Notes: a model not told the origin generated them from the letters alone. Shown: positions 8,054 through 17,785, counted from the stretch's first letter. The stretch is 64,000 bases of DNA from an uncultured Aquimarina sp. (GCA_947497175.1 CANMFM010000003.1:230503-294502); one strand, 5' to 3'. Made by a program: numbers and translations.

Positions 8054-8971
8054 ATGAAAAAAGCAATTTATTTTATTTTGGTAATAATATTCAGTATAAG
8101 ATGTTATGCCCAACAGAAAGTAGCATATAATGTATTAGAAGACGCAGCTACACAAGATTATGAAGTCTATGTTATGGACGTTGATGGAAAAAACAGTAAA
8201 AACATTACCAACTCAAAATCTGTAGATTGGGTGTATGACAGTTTTGAGGATAAGATTTATTTTCTATCTGATAGAAACGAATGCTTCCGATGCTTCTATC
8301 TGTACGAGATGGATTCAAATGGGGATAACCTCAGAAAAATCACAAATTTTAAATTAGGGGATAGTTGGTTAAGCAGCCGAAAAGAAGGTATGGAGTTTAT
8401 TGTAAAACCCGCTGAAACTGAAGACTCATCTTTTTACATAATTGATTCAGAAGGAACAATTACCGAAAAGATTAAAATTGTCCTAACCTACTTCAATGAC
8501 CCAACTTTCTCACCAGATGGCACAAAAATAGTTTTCCGAGGAAGCGATAAAAAATCGCCAAAAGAATTAGGGTTTGCTGATGCATTATACGTAATGGATT
8601 TATCCACGAAACAAATGAATAAAATTACTTCGCATCCAGATGAAAATGCAGGTAAACAATGGACTGGTTATCTTGCAGCAGCACCTAGATGGAGAGCTGA
8701 TGGGAAAATTTCTTTTGCATCAAAAAGAGAAAATAATTATGATATTTATACAATTAATCCTGATGGTACCGAAATGACATCTGTTACACCGTTAGAGAAT
8801 AATCAGGTATATCACCATTGGAATGCAGATGGTGACTTAATCTTTGAGGCATCAATGAATAATCATACAGGTTATGAACTGTATAAAAGAACCAAAGATG
8901 GTGTAACGATTCAACTAACCGAAGATAAGGTTGAGCAGTATGCTCCCGTATTCGTTAAATCAAAGAAATAA
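8054..8971 (+). CDS. exported TolB-like beta-propeller (PD40 repeats)
   Basis: A 305-aa protein with a signal peptide (KKAIYFILVIIFSIRCYAQQ). At least four TolB/PD40-type blades follow: YVMDVDGKNSKNIT, YEMDSNGDNLRKIT, TFSPDGTKIVFRG...YVMDLSTKQMNKIT and YTINPDGTEMTSVT. It is predicted to be periplasmic or surface-exposed. Unlike TolB it lacks the N-terminal TolB domain, so it is a stand-alone propeller, probably protein- or glycan-binding. The stop overlaps the next start (TAATG), indicating translational coupling with the DUF3052 gene. Confidence 0.85.
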   Translation: MKKAIYFILVIIFSIRCYAQQKVAYNVLEDAATQDYEVYVMDVDGKNSKNITNSKSVDWVYDSFEDKIYFLSDRNECFRCFYLYEMDSNGDNLRKITNFKLGDSWLSSRKEGMEFIVKPAETEDSSFYIIDSEGTITEKIKIVLTYFNDPTFSPDGTKIVFRGSDKKSPKELGFADALYVMDLSTKQMNKITSHPDENAGKQWTGYLAAAPRWRADGKISFASKRENNYDIYTINPDGTEMTSVTPLENNQVYHHWNADGDLIFEASMNNHTGYELYKRTKDGVTIQLTEDKVEQYAPVFVKSKK

Positions 8972-9384
8972 TGGTCACTATCGGTTATTCTAAAACACCT
9001 CTGCTTAAAAAGCTAGGCATAAAAGAAAATATGCATGTATTGATTGTAAATGAGCCCAAGCCATACAGCGATTTTTTTATAGACTTTCCAAAAACAGTTA
9101 ACACCAGTCCTGTCCTTAAAAAACAATGTATTGACTTAATACACATTTTTGTAACTACTAAGACTGAGTTAAAAGTTGTTATCAAGAGAGTTATACCACT
9201 TTTAAAAAAAGAAGGAGTCCTTTGGGTAAGCTGGCCCAAAGGCTCTTCTAAAGTAAAAACAGAGCTTAAACGAGAGCCTATTAGAGAGTATATTTTGAAA
9301 ACCGGACTGGTTGATATTAAAGTATGTGCCATAGACTCAGATTGGAGTGGGTTGAAGTTTGTATTCAGAAAACAAGATAGATAA
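8971..9384 (+). CDS. DUF3052-family protein
   Basis: A 137-aa soluble protein that matches DUF3052 along its length: GYSKTPLLKKLGI at the N-terminus, then LKKEGVLWVSWPKGSSKVKTEL, and a C-terminal GLVDIKVCAIDSDWSGLKFVFRK. The fold is probably a small Rossmann-like (methyltransferase-related) domain without clear catalytic residues; the function is unknown. Its ATG overlaps the stop of the propeller gene by one base. It is the last gene of the AraC-associated operon. Confidence 0.85.
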   Translation: MVTIGYSKTPLLKKLGIKENMHVLIVNEPKPYSDFFIDFPKTVNTSPVLKKQCIDLIHIFVTTKTELKVVIKRVIPLLKKEGVLWVSWPKGSSKVKTELKREPIREYILKTGLVDIKVCAIDSDWSGLKFVFRKQDR

Positions 9385-9409
9385 ATCCCTGCTCAAGTAA
9401 TTAAAAAAA

Positions 9410-9550
9410 ATGACAGGAAAATTATTCAGAATGTTATTTAAGATCCATTGGTTCTTGGCACTATACGTATTAAAATCATCTAATGCCATGAATCAAAGCG
9501 ATATTAAGACCAAACCAATTATAATCAAATGGATTCCTTTTTTACCGTAA
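9410..9550 (+). CDS. possible 46-aa membrane peptide
   Basis: ATG 9410 follows an A-rich leader and opens 46 codons with one hydrophobic stretch (residues ~12-22, IHWFLALYVL). It lies 25 bp after the DUF3052 gene on the same strand. There is no homology I recognise. It may be a real small gene, a relic, or chance. Confidence 0.22.
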   Translation: MTGKLFRMLFKIHWFLALYVLKSSNAMNQSDIKTKPIIIKWIPFLP

Positions 9551-9581
9551 AGGGTACTAAAAAGGGAGACTTCAAGAACAA

Positions 9582-11330
9582 TTATGCATTATCAAACATT
9601 CTAGAAGAGCATGCTGTAGCCCACTTTTCTATTCTCAACCCAAAACATTCTAAAATAGCATCGACTCCTATAACACTACCCTTACAATTTCTACCTAACA
9701 TACTGATATGAGTTTTCTCATCTTTGTTAGCATATTTGACTATACCATTTTCATAGGTATCTACACCTAAATCACTTGTAATTGGTTTAAGCAAGTCATT
9801 TTCCAATAGATTCTTAACTAAGTCCGAGTTAATTTTTTCAAGACTAGGGCTATCCAGAACACTATTGATCATCACCTCTGTAGAAACACTATCTCCTCGC
9901 TCATTTACTAAAGTCCAGCCTGCTGAATCAACCTGTATAGAAGGATCTTCCGTAAAATCGAGATTCAAAGCACCTTGATCTGCCAAAGCAATCAGCTGTA
10001 AAATTGAATCGACTGGGGGCCCGTAAGAGTATCTTTTTGTACTTTCATCAAGCTCGATAATCTCTTGTATTATTGAATCTGAAAGACCAGAGTGAGATAA
10101 CGTTTTATACATAGAAGGTTGCAAATGACGCCAAATCTGACCAATAGTATAATCAAGAGAAGCAGTACTTATGCCGTAAGCCATTTTTGCTGTGCATCTC
10201 ATATATTCTTTTCTATCCTGAGATATATTTAGGATAAGAGTATGCTTAATATTCATATCCTGTAGCCATGCAATAACAAGTTTTTTAATCTGTTGTCGGT
10301 CTAACGAGTGTGAATAAAAATGATTAGGTTTTTTAAAAAAAATGTCTGAGACTATATCAGCTACTAATTCTACAAGAAACAATGATGATGTTATCTGTTC
10401 TGATTTTTTTAAAAGAGAAATTATATCGTCCTCAAATTTACGAATAACCTCTTTTCCGGGATCAAAAGTTGAATCTACAATAATCCCGATAGGTTTTGGG
10501 ACCGGTGGCAATCCATCTAACGAAAAAACTACTATTTCTTTATCTTTATTGCGTTTTGATGTATAAGTAAGAAATATATCGTCACTATTTTTTGAAAAAA
10601 CGCCATTCTCTTCACTAATAAATAACCGTATAAGATCAATAGTTGCTAAACCAAATCCTCTAATTGCAATTTTACTACCTGAATGTATTCTCTTCTTTAA
10701 TTCTAGATCGTAAGGATCTAGCTCTAATTGAATATTATGAAGTTTAGCCATGTCCTTCCAGTCTTTTATTTCATTAGAGAGACGGGTTGGTTGATGACCA
10801 ATAGTTAGTAAACATTCATCTACTTTATACTCTCTATTAGACTGATCAACAATGATAATCTGGGTATTCTTTTGTTTTAAATCAATAATCTTTGAAGTGA
10901 ACAAGCGAACAAAATTATGCTGATAAAGTATTTGAAAGATAGAATTGAATCTTTGATACAAATATTCTCCCATCGTAGAGCGATAATGAAATATATATTT
11001 ATGGTCACTCTCGTCGTGTGTTTTTTCGGATTTACTTTGCCAATCCGTAAATCCTGGAAATTCAGGTATGATGAATTTTTTATGTATTAATTCTTTTCTA
11101 CCTTTTAGAGCTTTTAAAGATTCGTTGTCTATATTAAGCCAGTTCGCATTAGGTTGCTCAATCATCCAAACTTGTCCAGCTCCTGGATGTTTTGCCTTTT
11201 CAAATATTACAACTTCGAAAGATGCTGAATCATTTTTAAGAACAACATTGGCAACAAATAGCTCCAGTGCAGCCAATCCTCTGGGTCCACAACCTATAAT
11301 ACCCAGCGTTGGCAACTTTTCTTTATGCAT
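9582..11330 (-). CDS. FAD/NAD(P)-binding protein
   Basis: A 582-aa protein with an N-terminal dinucleotide-binding motif GIIGCGPRGLAAL (residues ~10-22, GxGPRG variant) and a VVIFEKA strand end. It continues into HPGAGQVW and PNANWLNID, typical of the FAD-NAD(P)-binding domain family (PF13454 type). A second NAD-binding segment is seen around IAIRGFGLATIDLIRL. Proteins of this family are flavoprotein oxidoreductase-like and often accompany secondary-metabolite genes; here it stands alone. ATG 11330 is preferred over GTG 11336 two codons upstream. The gene is convergent with the upstream operon and divergent from the histidine kinase. Confidence 0.78.
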   Translation of the reverse strand: MHKEKLPTLGIIGCGPRGLAALELFVANVVLKNDSASFEVVIFEKAKHPGAGQVWMIEQPNANWLNIDNESLKALKGRKELIHKKFIIPEFPGFTDWQSKSEKTHDESDHKYIFHYRSTMGEYLYQRFNSIFQILYQHNFVRLFTSKIIDLKQKNTQIIIVDQSNREYKVDECLLTIGHQPTRLSNEIKDWKDMAKLHNIQLELDPYDLELKKRIHSGSKIAIRGFGLATIDLIRLFISEENGVFSKNSDDIFLTYTSKRNKDKEIVVFSLDGLPPVPKPIGIIVDSTFDPGKEVIRKFEDDIISLLKKSEQITSSLFLVELVADIVSDIFFKKPNHFYSHSLDRQQIKKLVIAWLQDMNIKHTLILNISQDRKEYMRCTAKMAYGISTASLDYTIGQIWRHLQPSMYKTLSHSGLSDSIIQEIIELDESTKRYSYGPPVDSILQLIALADQGALNLDFTEDPSIQVDSAGWTLVNERGDSVSTEVMINSVLDSPSLEKINSDLVKNLLENDLLKPITSDLGVDTYENGIVKYANKDEKTHISMLGRNCKGSVIGVDAILECFGLRIEKWATACSSRMFDNA

Positions 11331-11336
11331 AATCAC

Positions 11337-11687
11337 TTAGTCAATTAAGTATACGAAGATCCTAAAATTTCAACTTAATTAATCACTCAATAAGATAAAA
11401 TAAGTGTTTATTAGAAACTGATATCATTTATTTTTAATTTCAGTTAACGTATTTCTAGAAAACAATCTCAAAAGGATAGGTCATTTATCATTGATTAAAG
11501 GCACACATGCTTATTTAAAGATTCTTCCGATTTACTTCTTATCATTTTAGCAATATTTAATCGATTATTATTAAAAATAAATTGAATAAATCTTTAAAAA
11601 CTATCATATAACCGTTATCATTCTAAATCATTTTGTAACTTTAAGAGAAAATACCCCTGATCTATAATAGAAAATCACTTTTTTACT
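11337..11687. other. divergent intergenic region before the histidine kinase
   Basis: About 350 bp between the divergent FAD-protein and kinase genes. A -7-like box TAACTTTA lies at 11636-11643, 45 bp before the kinase ATG, with a TTTTG directly before it. No structured RNA or ORF is seen. Confidence 0.35.
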
Positions 11688-13892
11688 ATGCCTTTTACAC
11701 TGGATCAATTTGAAATCTTAGCCGAAAAAACCCTACACTTTCTTCTTGTTTTTGAAAAAGATGGTAGAATTATTGCCTATAATAATAGGTGCGAAATATT
11801 ATTCCCTTCAGAAGGCAGTTATATGGAAGGGGGCTACATTACAGATTTTATCATTGATGATGATGTTCCTATTTTTAAAAAGGTTATTTCTGAACTTTCG
11901 CCAAAAAACGCTCTTACTAGTAAATCTTTCAGTTTTGCAACAGAAAAACATGGTGTGCTATCCCTTAAATTTGATTTAACGTTTCAGAACAATTTAATTT
12001 ATGCCGCTGGAATGGATACCACCGAAGAGTATAAAGAGCATAGAGCCCTGATGACAATTTCTAAACTCACCAAAACAGGTGCATGGTATTTTAACCCAAA
12101 AAATGAAGAAATGTATTGGTCTAAAGGATGCTATCTTATTAAAGGTTTAGATCCAGATACACCAATGACCAGAGAACTCGGAGCCAGTTTTTATCCGAAA
12201 GAATCTCGAAAAAGAATTGAAAAATATCTCGACGATTTAATAAAAAACAAAAAAGCATACGAGTATACCGAGAAAATTATCACACAGCAAGGAGAAGAAA
12301 AATGGGTAAAAGTTGTAGCCCATCCGGTTACTCATAAAAACGAGGTCATTTACGTAAATGGAACCATCGCAGATATTACCGATCGCCATGATTATATTGA
12401 AAAATTAAGGTATAATGAAGAAACCAAAAATCTTGCTTTAAAAGGTATTCAATCGGGATTATTTGATCATCATATCAAAAAAAATGAAGTTTTCTATAGT
12501 TTAGATTTTAGAAAAATGCTCGGGCTACCCCTGGATCAGGATTATGTATCCGAAGAAGTTTTTAGAAAAATGATTCACCCCAAAGATGTTAATGATGCAT
12601 TGCAGAGGCATCTGGATAATCTCAAAAAACCCGGAAATCACTATTATAATCATTATCGAATAAAAGATAAAAAAGGGAACTACAGGTATTATGAAGTTCA
12701 TGGTTTTAGAAGAAAGAATGAAAACGGAGAAACCGTTAGAATGATTGGTAATTTGATAGATGTACACCAGCGAAAACTAAATGAACGAACCATCATAGAG
12801 GGCAAAAAAAGGCTTCAAGCTATTGTAAATAACGGATTTGCCTATACCGTACTCTTAGATACAAATGGAAAAATCTTGATAACAGATAAAAAGTCATTAA
12901 AGATCATTAAAAATGACTTCAATGTTGATCCAACAAAAACAGATTGTTTGTTTATCGATGTAATGCCTGTTAATTTCAAAAATTCATTTACACATACTTT
13001 TAACGAAGCTTTGAAAGGTAATACTGTAAAAAAAGAAATTGAACGTATCACAAATGATGGAAACACACAATGGTTAGAATCAAAGTACATCCCAATTTTT
13101 GATGACGAATACAAAATTAATTCGGTTTTGGTTAGTTTTCATGATATTTCAGAACGAAAACTTGCAGAGCAAGCTATCACATCGGCACATTTGAAAGAAC
13201 AAGAATTAAGTAACTTAAAATCAAATATTTTATCCAATTTTAGTCATGAGATAAGAACACCGTTAAATGGTATAATGACCATAAGTAATTTGATTTTAAA
13301 AGATAAATATCCCGAAGAACAAAATCAACTGCTAACATATCTGGAAGAAAGTAAAGATAGGCTCCTGGATACCATGAACAAATTATCCAATTTTAGCGAA
13401 ATAAATGCTATTCATGATAATCTCAATTTTGAAGAAGTGGATATCAATTATACGGTAGAATCTTCTTTTAGAGAGTATAAACATATGGCAGAGCATAAAA
13501 ACCTGACGTATAATTTAGAACTTGATAATGAAAGCCCTCAGGCAAAAATAGATATAAATTTATTTCGACCAGCGCTCAATAATATCATACACAATGCCAT
13601 TAAATATACTAAAAAAGGAGGTGTTAGTATTCGTATTAATTCTAATACTTCCAAAAAAAATATTTATATTTATATAAAAGATACTGGTATAGGTGTAGAT
13701 AAAAAGGATTATGAAAAAATCTTTGAACCCTTAATTCAAGGAAGCGCTGGTATAAGTCGAGAGTATGAAGGAACAGGTATTGGTTTAAGTCTTTCTAAAA
13801 GATATATTGAAATTTTAGGTGGAAAAATAAAGTTAAAAAGCAAATTAGGTAAGGGTACAGAATTCATCATTATAATACCAAAACACGTATGA
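11688..13892 (+). CDS. multi-PAS sensor histidine kinase
   Basis: A 734-aa cytosolic kinase without membrane segments. About four PAS domains occupy residues ~1-495: a PAS near the N-terminus (DGRIIAYNNRCEILF), then PAS/PAC units ending NGTIADITDRHDY, MIGNLIDVHQRK and VSFHDISERKLAEQ. HisKA follows, with the phospho-acceptor His520 (NFSHEIRTPLNG). HATPase_c has the N box (Asn636, NNIIHNAIKYT), the G1 box DTGIGVD (Asp665) and the G2 box GTGIGLSLSKRY. The stop overlaps the start of the receiver gene by 4 bp (ATGA). Lack of transmembrane helices points to a cytosolic signal such as redox, a ligand or a membrane partner. Confidence 0.95.
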   Translation: MPFTLDQFEILAEKTLHFLLVFEKDGRIIAYNNRCEILFPSEGSYMEGGYITDFIIDDDVPIFKKVISELSPKNALTSKSFSFATEKHGVLSLKFDLTFQNNLIYAAGMDTTEEYKEHRALMTISKLTKTGAWYFNPKNEEMYWSKGCYLIKGLDPDTPMTRELGASFYPKESRKRIEKYLDDLIKNKKAYEYTEKIITQQGEEKWVKVVAHPVTHKNEVIYVNGTIADITDRHDYIEKLRYNEETKNLALKGIQSGLFDHHIKKNEVFYSLDFRKMLGLPLDQDYVSEEVFRKMIHPKDVNDALQRHLDNLKKPGNHYYNHYRIKDKKGNYRYYEVHGFRRKNENGETVRMIGNLIDVHQRKLNERTIIEGKKRLQAIVNNGFAYTVLLDTNGKILITDKKSLKIIKNDFNVDPTKTDCLFIDVMPVNFKNSFTHTFNEALKGNTVKKEIERITNDGNTQWLESKYIPIFDDEYKINSVLVSFHDISERKLAEQAITSAHLKEQELSNLKSNILSNFSHEIRTPLNGIMTISNLILKDKYPEEQNQLLTYLEESKDRLLDTMNKLSNFSEINAIHDNLNFEEVDINYTVESSFREYKHMAEHKNLTYNLELDNESPQAKIDINLFRPALNNIIHNAIKYTKKGGVSIRINSNTSKKNIYIYIKDTGIGVDKKDYEKIFEPLIQGSAGISREYEGTGIGLSLSKRYIEILGGKIKLKSKLGKGTEFIIIIPKHV

Positions 13893-14257
13893 ATATTCTT
13901 TACGTTGAAGACAATAAAATAAATGCGATGGTTATGGATAAAATGTTATCCAAACATGATTCTCATGTGGTCATTGCAGAAAATGGTTCGCAAGCCCTTA
14001 AAGTAGTGAAAGAAAGAAATCTTGATCTCATCCTTGTTGACATCAACCTGGGATTAAATCAAATGGATGGCTGCGAATTACTACAAAGATTTCGTAAGTT
14101 AGATATTCTTAAAGGCATTCCCGTTTTTGCGGTTACTGCTTATGCAATGCCAGGAGACAAACAGCGATTTATGAATATTGGCTTTGATAACTATTTCTCA
14201 AAACCCGTGAATTTTGATGAATTATTATCTGCTATTTCTACATTGAGTATCCCCTGA
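13889..14257 (+). CDS. stand-alone response regulator receiver
   Basis: A 122-aa single REC domain: acidic pocket Glu7-Asp8, phospho-acceptor Asp51 (LILVDINLG), Thr83 (AVTAYAMPGD) and Lys105 (YFSKPVN). No output domain is present. It overlaps the kinase gene by 4 bp, so the pair is translationally coupled and forms one phosphorelay. The output may be protein-protein, with a partner elsewhere, or this receiver may be an intermediate in a relay. The convergent helicase gene ends 3 bp downstream. Confidence 0.93.
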   Translation: MNILYVEDNKINAMVMDKMLSKHDSHVVIAENGSQALKVVKERNLDLILVDINLGLNQMDGCELLQRFRKLDILKGIPVFAVTAYAMPGDKQRFMNIGFDNYFSKPVNFDELLSAISTLSIP

Positions 14258-14260
14258 TTT

Positions 14261-15370
14261 TTAGCGTATCTGACTAAATCTAATCCCTAGTTGTTGTTCT
14301 AACTCACGTATAGCTTTAACTTCAGATTTTGTTATTAAAGCCAGTGACAACCCTGTATTTCCTGCTCTGGCTGTTCTGCCACTTCTATGGGTATAATACT
14401 CTATCTGATCAGGCAACTGGTAGTGAATCACAAAAGATAAATTTGCTACATCTATACCTCGCGCTGCTACATCGGTAGATACTAATAATTGTAAGCTTTT
14501 ATTTCTAAATGCTCTCATCACTTTATCTCTTTCTTTTTGAGTCATCTCTCCTTCAAGCAAGCCTACCTCATAATTTTTAGCTTTCAACTGTTTGGAAAGC
14601 GTTCGTGCAGCTACCTTAGTTTTTGTAAAAACAATACCTCTGTTTCCTTTTTGCGTCTTTAAAAAATAAGTAAGTGTATCTAATTTAGCAGCTTCTTCTC
14701 CCACAACAAATTGATGATCAATACTTTTATTTATGGCATCATTTTTATCAATACTTACCTCAACAGCGTTTCTATCGACATAAGTAGTGATGATCTCATT
14801 TAACGAAACAGGCATCGTAGCCGAGAAAAGCCATACATTTCTACTTCCTTTGGTTTGGCTCAAAATTGTGGTAAGATCTTTTTTAAAACCCATGCTTAAC
14901 ATTTCATCGGCTTCATCCATTACAATTGTTCGTATTTTAGAAATGTCAACAGCCTTTCTCTCAATTAAGTCTATCAATCTTCCAGGAGTCGCGACAACAA
15001 TATGTGTAGGCCTATTTAATCTGGAAATCTGCCTATCGATTTTTTCTCCGCCGTACACAGATTCAATAAAAATCTTATCGGTATATTTTGTAAATTTAAA
15101 AAGCTGCTTGGCTATCTGCTGACCTAGCTCTCTGGTCGGAGCTAAAATTAGGGCCTGAACATATTTTTTCTTAGGATCTATATTAGATAGTAATGGAATA
15201 CCAAAAGCAGCAGTTTTTCCAGTACCTGTCTGAGCTTTTCCTATAAAATCAGTCTGTTGATTCATCAAAACCGGAATAGCTTGCTCCTGAATTTTTGTAG
15301 GAATAGTAATCCCTATTTCCTTTAGACCTTTACATAATTCTTTGGAAACCCCAAGTTCAAAAAATGTCAT
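14261..15370 (-). CDS. DEAD-box ATP-dependent RNA helicase
   Basis: A 369-aa protein comprising only the two RecA-like domains. The Q motif is present (TKIQEQAIP), with Walker A AQTGTGKT (46-53), PTRELGQQ (79-85), TPGRL (128-132), DEAD (152-155), SAT (183-185), then TDVAARGIDV and HRSGRTARAG in domain 2. The protein ends shortly after motif VI, so it lacks the basic C-terminal tail or RNA-binding domain of many RhlE/CshA relatives. It probably acts in cold-adapted RNA remodelling or mRNA decay. A well-formed flavobacterial promoter lies 20-50 bp upstream. Confidence 0.95.
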   Translation of the reverse strand: MTFFELGVSKELCKGLKEIGITIPTKIQEQAIPVLMNQQTDFIGKAQTGTGKTAAFGIPLLSNIDPKKKYVQALILAPTRELGQQIAKQLFKFTKYTDKIFIESVYGGEKIDRQISRLNRPTHIVVATPGRLIDLIERKAVDISKIRTIVMDEADEMLSMGFKKDLTTILSQTKGSRNVWLFSATMPVSLNEIITTYVDRNAVEVSIDKNDAINKSIDHQFVVGEEAAKLDTLTYFLKTQKGNRGIVFTKTKVAARTLSKQLKAKNYEVGLLEGEMTQKERDKVMRAFRNKSLQLLVSTDVAARGIDVANLSFVIHYQLPDQIEYYTHRSGRTARAGNTGLSLALITKSEVKAIRELEQQLGIRFSQIR

Positions 15371-15389
15371 AGTTACCTGATTTAAGTTG

Positions 15390-15420
15390 CAAAAATAGTT
15401 TAATATATTTACAACCCAAG
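15390..15420 (-). promoter_or_regulatory. promoter of the DEAD-box helicase gene
   Basis: On the minus strand TTG (15419-15417), 19-bp spacer, TATTTTTG (15397-15390) fits the Bacteroidetes housekeeping consensus. It lies 20 bp upstream of the helicase ATG. Confidence 0.6.
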
Positions 15421-15455
15421 ATAATCAGTAATAACTAACTAGATAATTCTTTTGG

Positions 15456-15824
15456 TTAACAAGATATGAGCATAAAGTATACGAAAAGTTGTTTCTTGAT
15501 GGTCAAGCCTTTTTTATGAAAATGAGATTTATTCATACAAAAACCACCTGAACAATTAAAATCAGCTCCTTCATCAGAAGAGATAATGTCTAATAAAGAC
15601 AACTCGTCTTTATGGTCATGATGAGCGTGATCTTCTTGTATGTAAGAAAAAACCTTCGTTTTTGAAGAATCATTATTTTCTAGAACATACGAGTCTATCT
15701 CTGCAGTATGAAATGTACTTTCTACAGGGTTAAAATGATTATCTTCAATTGAAGATTGCGAATGCATTACACTAACAATCAACAAAAAGGCTAGTAAATT
15801 TAAGGAGTGTAAAGATTTGCTCAT
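15456..15824 (-). CDS. small exported protein with His/Cys motifs
   Basis: A 122-aa protein starting at ATG 15824; a TTG three codons upstream is less likely. It has an N-terminal signal peptide or anchor (SLNLLAFLLIVSVMHSQ), an Asp/Glu/Asn-rich middle, a histidine cluster (EDHAHHDHKDE) and a CSGGFC pair, then a basic stretch and a hydrophobic C-terminus (LFVYFMLISC). The His and Cys residues could bind a metal or form a disulfide. No family recognised. It lies alone between the helicase and YecE genes. Confidence 0.6.
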   Translation of the reverse strand: MSKSLHSLNLLAFLLIVSVMHSQSSIEDNHFNPVESTFHTAEIDSYVLENNDSSKTKVFSYIQEDHAHHDHKDELSLLDIISSDEGADFNCSGGFCMNKSHFHKKGLTIKKQLFVYFMLISC

Positions 15825-16041
15825 ATGATTCAATTTTAAGATTGGGTATTAATTTTATCATATTTCGAAAGTACGCTGAACCCGTTGGTATTAAGCATAA
15901 TTGCTTACATAACTTTCAAATACATCGGCAAAATACACATTTATTCGACAAACAGCAAGATTAATTTGTTTTTTAACATTTAAAAACAAAAGAGACTTCC
16001 TTCTAACGATATCAAAACCATATCTTTAGCGAAAAACACTC

Positions 16042-16932
16042 TTAAAACAACTTTAAATCATCTGTATCATGCCCTGGTAAGCTTAGTTTTGTATTCAGAT
16101 GTTTATTTAACGCTACAATTAAATATTTAGACAATAATGGAGATTCTTTTTCTATGTTTTGATGTACAAAAAAATGAATGTGATTAATGCCCTGTTCTTT
16201 CCAGGATTTGAGTCTTTCTACCCAAACATCTAATCGATCATAATCTGTTGGATGATTAGCCCCCACATATCTAATAAAGGCTTCGTCATTGGTAAGTCGC
16301 ATATGTAACAAATCTCTCCTACCCGCAGTATCTGTGATAATATTTGCTACATTATTTTCTTCAAGAAGCGTATACAACTCATTTGCAATCTGTTGATCAT
16401 TAAACCAATCTGTATGCCTAAACTCCACCGCTAACCGTATTTCTTTAGGCCATTGTTCTATAAAATGTAGAACCCTATCAAAATTTTTAGGTGCAAAGTT
16501 ACCATGCATCTGTAAAAAAATAGTGCCTAATTTCTCTTTAAGATGCACTGCACATGATAAATATTGATCAACATACGGTTGCACATCCTCATTTAAACGC
16601 TTTAAATGAGAGATGTTCTGTACAAGTTTTGGAAAAAACTTAAATCCTTCCGGCGTTTTCTCATACCATTTTTGAAATTGCTCTTCCGGAAATATCCTGT
16701 AAAAAGTGGCATTCAACTCAATACTATTAAACTGCCTTGAATAATACTCAAGCTCGTCCTTGGTTCCTCGTGGATAGAATCCTTTTAAATCCTGTCTATT
16801 CCACTTAGCACAACCAACGTAAACTGATAACTCCTCTTTACTGCTCTTATTTAAAACCTTTTGAGTGCCTTTATGATCTTGTGGTAATGTGAAGTCAATA
16901 TGTTCTGGATGATCTACTTTGCCGAATTGCAT
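16042..16932 (-). CDS. DUF72 / YecE-family protein
   Basis: A 296-aa protein. It shows the YecE/DUF72 hallmarks: VYVGCAKWNR at residue ~36, FYPRGTKDELEYYSRQFNSIELNATFY around 50-80, GFKFFPKLVQNISH, and the later LAVEFRHTDWF motif with conserved Arg-His. The fold is a TIM barrel; the biochemical function is unassigned. Its -7/-33 promoter elements are visible upstream. It is divergent from the LolA-like gene. Confidence 0.92.
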   Translation of the reverse strand: MQFGKVDHPEHIDFTLPQDHKGTQKVLNKSSKEELSVYVGCAKWNRQDLKGFYPRGTKDELEYYSRQFNSIELNATFYRIFPEEQFQKWYEKTPEGFKFFPKLVQNISHLKRLNEDVQPYVDQYLSCAVHLKEKLGTIFLQMHGNFAPKNFDRVLHFIEQWPKEIRLAVEFRHTDWFNDQQIANELYTLLEENNVANIITDTAGRRDLLHMRLTNDEAFIRYVGANHPTDYDRLDVWVERLKSWKEQGINHIHFFVHQNIEKESPLLSKYLIVALNKHLNTKLSLPGHDTDDLKLF

Positions 16933-16960
16933 ATATGAAAAGAATTAATAAAAAGTGTAA

Positions 16961-16994
16961 CAAAAGTATAACTCGAATGACTAATTTTACAAAA
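16961..16994 (-). promoter_or_regulatory. promoter of the YecE-family gene
   Basis: Minus strand TTTTG (16994-16990), 21-bp spacer, TACTTTTG (16968-16961), followed by the ATG at 16932. It fits the TAnnTTTG consensus of Bacteroidota. Confidence 0.55.
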
Positions 16995-17014
16995 CAACAT
17001 AAAAAATTACAATA

Positions 17015-17770
17015 ATGAGTGCTTTAAAATCAATTTTGGTAGCTTTAATATTGGCTATTACGACATCATTTCACGCACAAACTGCAGATGAAATACTGAA
17101 CAACTACTTCGAAAACACTGGTGGTAAAGATAACTGGGAAAAACTAAAAGGAATAGAGATGGTTGGTGTGATGAAAATGCAGGGAATGGAAATCCCATTT
17201 GATCAAATATCCACAAAAGATGGTAAACAAGTTGTTTCTATAGAACTTCAAGGTAATAAAATGGTTTGGTCTGCTTTTGATGGTGAAACCTCTTGGCAAA
17301 GAAATCAAATGACAATGGAGCCAGAGAAAAGTGATAATGAAGCTACCGAAAACATGAAAAAACAAGCCAAAGATTTTCCAGATCCATTTTTAAACTATAA
17401 AGAAAAAGGATACACTGTAGAGTTGATTGGAAAAGAAACTGTAGATGGAACAGAAACTTTCAAAATAAAATTAACCAAAGATCCTATTACTATTAATGGT
17501 GAGTCTAGGCCAAATATATCACATTACTATTTTGACTCAGAAAATTATGTACCTATTATTGTAGAATCAGAAATTAATGATGGCCCAATGAAAGGTCAGA
17601 TCGCAAAGTCTTCTATTAGTGATTACCAAGAAGTAAATGGAGTGTATTTTCCATTTACTATTACTAATCAATTTCAAACAATGAGCTTTAAAGACATTAA
17701 ACTCGATCCTGAAGTAGACACTGCAATTTTCGCCTTTCCAGAAAAAACAGTAGAAGAAAAAAAGGAATAA
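17015..17770 (+). CDS. LolA-like outer-membrane lipoprotein-sorting protein
   Basis: A 251-aa protein with a signal peptide (SILVALILAITTSFHAQT) followed by DEILNNYFENTGGKDNWEKL. This is typical of Bacteroidota LolA/LolB-fold proteins with a one-sided beta half-barrel (VGVMKMQGMEIPF, SHYYFDSENYVPIIVE, NGVYFPFTITN). Such proteins bind lipid or lipoprotein acyl chains in the periplasm, but paralogues are common and this one is not the canonical LolA. Tail acidic/basic (EEKKE). A strong terminator follows, then the BNR gene on the same strand. Confidence 0.75.
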   Translation: MSALKSILVALILAITTSFHAQTADEILNNYFENTGGKDNWEKLKGIEMVGVMKMQGMEIPFDQISTKDGKQVVSIELQGNKMVWSAFDGETSWQRNQMTMEPEKSDNEATENMKKQAKDFPDPFLNYKEKGYTVELIGKETVDGTETFKIKLTKDPITINGESRPNISHYYFDSENYVPIIVESEINDGPMKGQIAKSSISDYQEVNGVYFPFTITNQFQTMSFKDIKLDPEVDTAIFAFPEKTVEEKKE

Positions 17771-17785
17771 ATAAAATACACTACG

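Noticed and set aside
9529..9711. 60-aa plus-strand ORF
   Set aside because: Antisense to the 3' end of the FAD/NAD(P)-binding gene.
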